A DNA stretch of 54,945 bases, from assembly GCA_002733495.1 (NCBI GenBank), contig NVVV01000016.1, forward strand, positions 1 through 54,945, in the 5' to 3' direction. This DNA is from Robiginitomaculum sp. (GTDB taxonomy: Bacteria; Pseudomonadota; Alphaproteobacteria; Caulobacterales; Maricaulaceae). A program made the position numbers and the translations under genes. This document shows, piece after piece, positions 49,846 to 54,945 of this stretch. The notes below the pieces were generated by a model, which worked only from the letters and a program-made list of their open reading frames with translations, had not been told where the DNA came from and did no database searches. Positions within the stretch are counted from its first letter, which is position 1; each line of letters opens with the position of its first letter.

Positions 49846-50221
49846 GATCGACCAGCAGGGAGATCACAGTTTGCCCGACAAATATGGCAAAGATCACGTT
49901 CGTCACCCCAATTTTGGGCATTAACAGCAAAACCGTGGTGACATATAACAGGCCCAATAGGCCCCCGGCAAAAAGATAAGGCGGCAGGGGCTTTAACAGC
50001 GAAATTGAGGGCAAAGCGATCCCCCGCAGCATCATGAAACTTACCAGAGCGACCAGCGCCACACTGAAGGATATAAAGCTGGCCTGCAAAGGATGATCCA
50101 GCGATTGAGACAAACGAGAATTCAGCAGACCCTGAATGGTCAAAAACCCGCCCACAACAATTGCCGCCAGCAAATAAAGTACATTCAATATTGTGCTCTC
50201 CGATACTGGAAATGTCACCAA
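49844..50221 (-). pseudogene. YdcZ-type DMT transporter gene, 3'-truncated
   Basis: This encodes a small membrane protein of the DMT_YdcZ (DUF606) family, with four hydrophobic segments and the typical VGGFLTIQGLLNSRLSQSLDHPLQASFISFSVG-like start (ASFISFSVALVALV). The family sequence reads through VGQTVISLLVDH and then breaks at about 49844, where the receptor gene begins in the opposite direction. The missing part is the last membrane helix. The frame continues another ten residues into foreign sequence. It is probably non-functional. Confidence 0.82.
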
Positions 50222-50413
50222 TTACAACTTTATGTCTTTGTAATAATTAATATAATATAGATATACGCCCCGAATAAAAAAGTGCGATTCCGAAGCTTTG
50301 TTCTTTAACAGGAAACAGCTATGCTAACAAACTTTTCAAGCCGTCACTTGAGTCTTGTGTCATGAACATTATGGACCTCAACCTTCACAGACAATCATTG
50401 CAACAGGTGCAAA

Positions 50414-51076
50414 ATGAGCGATAGCGTACAAATGCTCTCCCCCCTGAATAAGACCAGAAGCACTGGAAAAAGGGCCATTCGCGAAGCCAATGAGCGCCTG
50501 ATTATGGTCGCTGCCGAAGAAGAGTTCGCCCAGACAGGGTTTAAGGGCGCAACCACCGATGCCATTGCGCGGCGCGCCGGTGTGCCCAAGGCCAATGTGC
50601 ATTATTATTTTTCCACCAAGGCCGAGCTTTATCGCCGGGTTATTGAAGATGTGTGCGAACACTGGCTGGCCGCCGCCAAACCCTTTGATGAAACCGATGA
50701 TCCCAAAAGCGCTCTTGAGGGCTATATCAGGGTCAAGATGGAACAGGCCCGCACCCGCCCCTTTGGCTCACGCGTCTGGGCGATGGAGGTGATCCGCGGC
50801 GCGCCGGTAATTAATGGCTATCTGCATACAGTTCTCAAGCCCTGGTATGAAGAACGTACAAAAAATCTGGAGGAATGGATCCGCGCTGGAAAAATGGATG
50901 CCATTGACCCGCAGGCCCTGTTTTTCATGATCTGGGCCACCACCCAGCATTATGCCGATTTTAGCCACCAGATTCAGGTGCTGAACAATGACCAGCCCCT
51001 CAGCGATAAACAGTTTGAGCGGGCCACTGATCAGGTGTGTAAAATCATCCTGACGGGCGTTGGATTAAGACCCTGA
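50414..51076 (+). CDS. TetR-family regulator, RutR-like
   Basis: This 220-residue TetR regulator has the N-terminal helix-turn-helix LIMVAAEEEFAQTGFKGATTDAIARRAGVPKANVHYYFSTKAELYRRVIE. The C-terminal ligand domain (TRPFGSRVWAMEVIRGAPVINGYLHTVLKPW, MIWATTQHYADFSHQI) resembles RutR, the uracil/thymine-responsive regulator of pyrimidine use. preT lies 107 bp downstream, with a perfect RutR-type operator between. It is therefore the probable repressor of the pre operon, released by pyrimidine ligand. Confidence 0.92.
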   Translation: MSDSVQMLSPLNKTRSTGKRAIREANERLIMVAAEEEFAQTGFKGATTDAIARRAGVPKANVHYYFSTKAELYRRVIEDVCEHWLAAAKPFDETDDPKSALEGYIRVKMEQARTRPFGSRVWAMEVIRGAPVINGYLHTVLKPWYEERTKNLEEWIRAGKMDAIDPQALFFMIWATTQHYADFSHQIQVLNNDQPLSDKQFERATDQVCKIILTGVGLRP

Positions 51077-51084
51077 CACTAATC

Positions 51085-51100
51085 CTGACCATTTGGTCAG
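51085..51100 (+). promoter_or_regulatory. RutR-type operator upstream of preT
   Basis: CTGACCATTTGGTCAG is a perfect 16-bp palindrome containing TGACCA-NN-TGGTCA, the core of the known RutR consensus (TTGACCANNTGGTCAA). It lies 84 bp before the preT start, directly after the RutR-like gene. Confidence 0.85.
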
Positions 51101-51183
51101 AAAGAACTTGACCCCTTCGCCAAGATTGCCGATGCTGTACACGAACGCTGATAAAGCGCTGCAAACGCAGAGGAAGAGGCCAT

Positions 51184-52524
51184 ATGGGCGAGCATCCAGT
51201 TCACAGCAAAACCGGAGACGCACTAGCGCCAGACGATATTGCCGCAAATTTTGACGACTTGCACCCGCCGCTGAATGCCGAGCAGGTCAGTATTGAAGCC
51301 AGCCGGTGCCTCTTTTGCCATGATGCGCCTTGTGTAACCGCGTGCCCAACCTCGATCGACATCCCCAAATTCATTCTGCAAATCGCCACGGGCAATCTGA
51401 CCGGATCAGCCCGCACCATTTTAAGCGCCAACATTATGGGCGGGACATGCGCTCGCGCCTGCCCCACCGAGATCCTGTGCGAGAATAAATGCGTGCTGAA
51501 CACTGGCGAGCACGACCCGATCGAGATCGGTGCGTTGCAACGCCATGCGGTGGATCATCAGATTGCCAAAGACGGGCCGCACCCTTTCGCTCGCGCCAAG
51601 GAAAGCGGCAAAACCATCGCCATTATCGGCGCTGGCCCTGCGGGGCTGGCCTGTGCCCATGCCTTGGCGACAAAGGGCCATACGGTCGAAATTTTTGAAG
51701 CCCGGGAAAAGCCCGGTGGCCTGAATGAATACGGTCTGGCGGCCTATAAAATGGCCAATGATTTTGCCGCTCGGGAAATCGGCTTTATTCTTGAGGTTGG
51801 CGGTATCACCATTCATTACGGCCAAGCCCTTGGCCGCGATATTGCCTTTAACGATCTGCAAACGCGCTTTGACGCGGTGTTCATGGGCATTGGTCTTGGC
51901 AAGGCACGCACCCTTGGCATAGAGGGGGAAAATCTGGACGGGGTGCGGGATGCATTGCACTTCATCGAAGATATTCGTCAGGCCGAGAACCTCGCCCAAA
52001 TCAACCCCGGACAGAATGTCGTGGTCATTGGCGGCGGAAATACCGCCATTGATGCAGCGATACAGGCAAAACGCCTGGGCGCGGGGCATGTGGCGTTGGT
52101 TTACCGGCGCGGACGCGCGCAAATGGGAGCCACCCAATGGGAACAGGATCTGGCAGCGATCAATGGCGTTGCCATTTATCTTTGGTCAAAACCCATACGC
52201 ATTGAGGGCAAGGGCAAGGTGCAAAGCATTAGTTTTGAAGGCACCCGTCTTGAAAATGGCGCGCTGGTGGGAACAGGGCAGGTCCATACCGCCCCTGCGC
52301 ATTGTGTATTAAAGGCTGTTGGCCAGTCCCTTCATGATGCGGGGCTGGCTAGCCTTGCATGCGCGCATGGAAAAATTACAGTCGATCAGGCCGGACAAAC
52401 CTCTTTGCCCGGTGTCTTTGCCGGGGGGGATTGCATCGCCTCTGGCGAAGACCTAACCGTACAGGCGGTGCAGGATGGCAAGATGGCTGCCGCTGGCATT
52501 CACGCCTATCTTGGAGACAAATAA
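51184..52524 (+). CDS. preT: Dihydropyrimidine dehydrogenase, NAD-binding subunit PreT
   Basis: With PreA this reduces uracil and thymine to the dihydro forms, the first step of reductive pyrimidine catabolism. The 446-residue protein has N-terminal Fe-S clusters (CLFCHDAPCVTACPT and CARACPTEILCENKC), an FAD site (IAIIGAGPAGLACAHAL) and an NAD site (VVVIGGGNTAIDAAIQAKRLG), ending GVFAGGDCIASGEDLTVQAVQDGKMAAAGIHAYL. It is complete, but its partner preA, overlapping by one base, is truncated. Confidence 0.95.
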   Translation: MGEHPVHSKTGDALAPDDIAANFDDLHPPLNAEQVSIEASRCLFCHDAPCVTACPTSIDIPKFILQIATGNLTGSARTILSANIMGGTCARACPTEILCENKCVLNTGEHDPIEIGALQRHAVDHQIAKDGPHPFARAKESGKTIAIIGAGPAGLACAHALATKGHTVEIFEAREKPGGLNEYGLAAYKMANDFAAREIGFILEVGGITIHYGQALGRDIAFNDLQTRFDAVFMGIGLGKARTLGIEGENLDGVRDALHFIEDIRQAENLAQINPGQNVVVIGGGNTAIDAAIQAKRLGAGHVALVYRRGRAQMGATQWEQDLAAINGVAIYLWSKPIRIEGKGKVQSISFEGTRLENGALVGTGQVHTAPAHCVLKAVGQSLHDAGLASLACAHGKITVDQAGQTSLPGVFAGGDCIASGEDLTVQAVQDGKMAAAGIHAYLGDK

Positions 52525-53129
52525 TGGCTGATCTGGGATGCAGTATCGCCGGAATTGAGAGCATTAATCCCTTCTGGCTGGCCTCGGCCCCGCCAACCGA
52601 CAAGCTATATAATGTGGAGCGTGCCTTTGCCGCCGGGTGGGGCGGCGTGGTGTGGAAAACGCTGGGTGAAGACCCGCCCGTGGTCAATGTTACATCCCGC
52701 TACGGCGTGCACAAGGACACAGCGCGTGGCATTTTGGGCATTAATAATATCGAGCTGATTTCGGACCGCCCGCTGGAAGTGAACCTTCGCGAGATCGAGG
52801 CGGTGCGCAAAAACTATCCCGATCGTATCATCATCGGCTCGATGATGGCGCCGGTCGAAGAAGAACTGTGGAAAGATCTGGCGATCAAAATTGCCAATGC
52901 CGGCGTGCACGGCATCGAGCTCAACCTTGGTTGCCCCCATGGCATGTGCGAACGCGGCATGGGCTCAGCCATTGGGCAAGTACCACAAATGGTCGAGGAC
53001 ACCACGCGCTGGGTGCGCGAGGTTGTCGGTAACCTGCCCGTCTTTACCAAGCTGACCCCCAACACCACCGATATTTTACTGCCCGCCGAAGCGGCAATGG
53101 CTGAGGCAAATGACCAATTTTGCAATTAA
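52524..53129 (+). pseudogene. preA: Dihydropyrimidine dehydrogenase subunit PreA, 3'-truncated
   Basis: The N-terminal half of PreA is clear: MADLGCSIAGIESINPFWLASAPPT, GWGGVVWKTLG, IIGSMMAPVEEELWKDL, GIELNLGCPHGMCERGMGSAIGQ and FTKLTPNTTDILLPAEAAMA. Family proteins continue with GGADAVSLINT for more than 200 further residues, including the second FMN-binding half and a ferredoxin domain. Here the family sequence ends at about 53100, and the frame runs eight residues into a reversed reverse-transcriptase gene before a stop at 53129. As read, the pre pathway would not work. Confidence 0.92.
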
Positions 53130-53748
53130 AATATGTATGTATTTCTTGCTGGTATGCATTTGATCGCCATTGTTTTCTTCTTCGTGCTTTCGTGTATGTC
53201 CCTAATCTCGTACATAAGCGCGTCATTTCAAAAGAAATAAGGGGCTCATACCCCAAATTCCTAAAAACCCTATAAACAGCAATTTCTGAAATGGATTCAA
53301 AAAAACGGCGTACATCCATTTTAATCATCCATTTACACCCACAATGAAGTGTTGCAGCACCTTTTATATTTTTCCCTTTAGTAAAGGCAAAGCTGGCTTC
53401 ATGCGTACGTGTATAATTTAAGATATTATCGACTATCCATTTTTGCACCCTCATCAATCGATAATCCGGCACGCAGATTATACGAAAGGATTCCGTATTT
53501 TCTTTTCCATTCTTCTTAATTCTAAAAGTATCGTAGGGGTCGACTTCTTTTCTTTCCACGACATGACGTAAGAACTGAAAATCTGCATCAGCAAGATATG
53601 CTAGATGGCGAAGTGTAAACACTGGTACTAAAGAAGAATTCGATTTTACAACTCTTTTGCCAGTTTCAATGGTAGCCGCAATAACTTCTTGCGAAATGTT
53701 ATTTTTCTGAGCCTGAATACGGTAATGCTGAGAATCCCATGAAGTCAT
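53101..53748 (-). pseudogene. Retron-type reverse transcriptase, truncated
   Basis: The first 216 residues of a retron/group II-like reverse transcriptase are present: VPVFTLRHLAYLADADFQFL, the FRIKKNGKENTESFRIICVP region, HEASFAFTKGKNI, and motif A KMDVRRFFESIS with Asp145. The sequence ends in GHLPQ (212-216), the start of the conserved LPQG(A/T)PTSP block, exactly where the reversed preA begins (53100/53101). The YADD catalytic motif is absent, so the product is inactive. The ATG at 53748 lies in the 3' arm of the candidate retron RNA. Confidence 0.88.
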
Positions 53749-53936
53749 CTACTTTGACCCCTCAGGGGCAAGATATGCTCTCGTCTGCCTAAAGACGCAC
53801 GCCATGCGCATATGAGAGCATAACTTACGCTTAAGCGAGAGCTGATCCAAAGAGCGGCAGCAGTCTGCGCTCCGTTTGCAAGGGCCCAATTTGGACCTTG
53901 CTGGTCCCAATCTTCTCAGATTGGCTTCAACTAGAT
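53747..53936 (-). ncRNA. Candidate retron msr-msd RNA
   Basis: It fills the gap between the effector stop and the reverse transcriptase ATG. On the minus strand the order is: candidate a1 (53936-53927), hairpin CCAATCT-GAGA-AGATTGG (53924-53907), hairpin GGACC-AGCAA-GGTCC (53907-53893), hairpin GAGCG-CAG with CTG-CGCTC arms (53872-53852), palindrome CGCTTAAGCG (53837-53828), and an msd-like stem ATGCTCTC/GAGAGCAT (53821-53814 with 53782-53775). Candidate a2 (53757-53747) pairs with a1 except for one mismatch and one bulge. The fold is by eye; the branching G was not assigned. Confidence 0.65.
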
Positions 53937-54945
53937 AGATCATCTGGCATTCTCAGCATCGTTGGATAATACGGTAGTTTAGCTAATTTGGAAATATCTG
54001 ATTGTTTTTTCTTTTTTTTACGAGCATGTCTAAGCTGATTTCGTCCATCATCAGTAAGATGCAAATCCTTGTCTATCCAGCCCCATTCACGAGCCAAAGT
54101 TGAAAAGGCTTGTACTTCTGGCAAAGTGAGGCCTGTCTTGCGAGACAAAATATCATCATATCGTGGACCTTTTTTTAAGGCAGCTAAAAATAAAATCAGC
54201 AATTGTCCATCATTAGACCGCTGTTCCAACCAACCACTTTTAGTAATTCCTGCCTCTCTCAATCGTTTTAAACGCGATGAAATGGTATCAGTATCTTGGT
54301 GATCCCCAAATATTGCTCTTGTGCTTGCCGTTGAGCGACCTTTAAATAGTGGCTCCCAGTTTTTCACTCTTTTATACAAGATTGTGGGTAAATTATTAGG
54401 TGCACCATGCGCAAATGCAATCAGAGCACTACTGCCAGCAAACCCTAATGTCTCTTCTTGTTCCTTTTGCCAAGGTCCATATTCGTTACAAATTCTATAA
54501 ATTTCATATTTTTCAGAGCAATCAAATGCAGAGTTTATTGTTGGGCAAGAAAGAACCTGATGAACTATTGGTTTAGACTTGTGTTTCTGGACTCTCTTGA
54601 TTCCTTTAGGTGTGCCAGAATAAGTGATTACATGAATTGGCATGAGACCAAATGAGTTCCAGCTTCTGACCGACCTTATTCGCCATGCAGCAAATAGATA
54701 TTCCTCAATCCTTTGCCCGCTCCCAATAAAGTCTGTGAGAATGATAAAGGCTCTTATGCTTTTATTACGAATTTGGGTAGGTCCCGGATTAACAATATAT
54801 TTCTTAGGGAATTCATTACTTAATTCGGATGCAAGCTGGGATATGATACCTTCACTTCCCACTTTTTGATTATACCCTTGCTGGGGGTCGACAACTTTAG
54901 GGCCATTACCACAAGCGCGTTTTACTGTGTTTCTTGATTCCTTGA
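53927..54945 (-). CDS. Retron effector: PRTase-like domain plus winged helix (5' end beyond window)
   Basis: The first ATG/GTG-type start in the window is the GTG at 54862 (311 residues), but the frame stays open to the right edge. It reads GNGPKVVDPQQGYNQK before that GTG, so the true start is probably outside the window. A phosphoribosyltransferase-like fold is indicated by AFIILTDFIGSGQRIEEYL, which resembles the PRPP loop (Asp44 in GTG numbering). The C-terminal third (DTISSRLKRLREAGITKSGW, RYDDILSRKTGLTLPEVQAF, KDLHLTDDGRNQLRHARKKKKK) is winged-helix-like with a basic tail. A PRTase-plus-winged-helix effector is known from one retron class (type III, as I recall). It would act as the toxin held in check by the retron. 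Confidence 0.78.
   Translation of the reverse strand, partial: KESRNTVKRACGNGPKVVDPQQGYNQKVGSEGIISQLASELSNEFPKKYIVNPGPTQIRNKSIRAFIILTDFIGSGQRIEEYLFAAWRIRSVRSWNSFGLMPIHVITYSGTPKGIKRVQKHKSKPIVHQVLSCPTINSAFDCSEKYEIYRICNEYGPWQKEQEETLGFAGSSALIAFAHGAPNNLPTILYKRVKNWEPLFKGRSTASTRAIFGDHQDTDTISSRLKRLREAGITKSGWLEQRSNDGQLLILFLAALKKGPRYDDILSRKTGLTLPEVQAFSTLAREWGWIDKDLHLTDDGRNQLRHARKKKKKQSDISKLAKLPYYPTMLRMPDDLSS

Noticed and set aside
53749-53926. Ordinary intergenic spacer between two unrelated genes
   Set aside because: The stretch is packed with stems, and its ends pair across the stop and start codons, which fits a retron RNA better.

Overview
The window is a chromosomal stretch of an alphaproteobacterium. 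The lineage markers are a circularly permuted two-piece tmRNA gene beside an alpha-type SspB, a DivL-type pseudo-histidine kinase, a TipF-like EAL protein, a SenC/RegB/RegA redox module and a gene-transfer-agent-type holin. I cannot name the genus. TipF and DivL suggest a flagellated cell with a CtrA-type cell cycle. PhaZ suggests storage of polyhydroxybutyrate, and the mutase pair suggests propionyl/methylmalonyl-CoA metabolism.

Layout. 1-2.6 kb: tRNA-Phe followed by a two-gene restriction-modification unit (C5 methylase plus an EcoRII-N/HNH nuclease) and a broken monooxygenase gene. 2.6-6.5 kb, leftward: nucleotide-sugar epimerase, fumC, sspB and the permuted ssrA. 6.5-20.6 kb: mostly housekeeping genes (tipF, truA-fmt-def, rmuC, a sugar dehydrogenase, a DUF885 peptidase, a serine hydrolase, prmA), then a zinc/cadmium-type MerR gene and a YtrA-type GntR gene with a membrane partner. 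20.6-30.3 kb: methylmalonyl-CoA mutase (two subunits), an orphan endolysin-holin lysis cassette, uvrD, a YgjP-like metallopeptidase and phaZ. 30.3-33 kb: senC, regB and regA. 33-34.7 kb: a low-GC insertion with a candidate structured RNA and two genes. 34.7-47.7 kb: PBP1A, a Na+/H+ antiporter, divL, a LysR gene, a GNAT gene, a divergent LytTR/DUF2141/DUF2306 unit and ligA.

47.8-54.9 kb is the accessory and most rearranged part. A TonB-dependent receptor gene carries a frameshift and is then cut off, joined tail-to-tail with a cut-off YdcZ-type transporter gene. Next come a RutR-like TetR gene, a perfect RutR-type operator, preT (reductive pyrimidine catabolism) and a half-length preA. preA is joined tail-to-tail with a reverse transcriptase gene that stops in its LPQG motif. 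The reverse transcriptase belongs to a retron: a PRTase-like/winged-helix effector gene lies upstream on the same strand, and a compact non-coding RNA with three small hairpins, an msd-like stem and candidate a1/a2 arms fills the gap between effector stop and reverse transcriptase start. The effector frame is still open at the right edge of the window.

The clearest functional groupings are: ssrA with its degradation adaptor sspB; senC-regBA as a redox-sensing unit; RutR-type boxes shared by preT and the TonB receptor; and the retron. The two gene-truncating junctions at about 49.84 and 53.10 kb have the same geometry. They are either real rearrangement breakpoints or amplification/assembly chimeras, and the sequence alone cannot decide.
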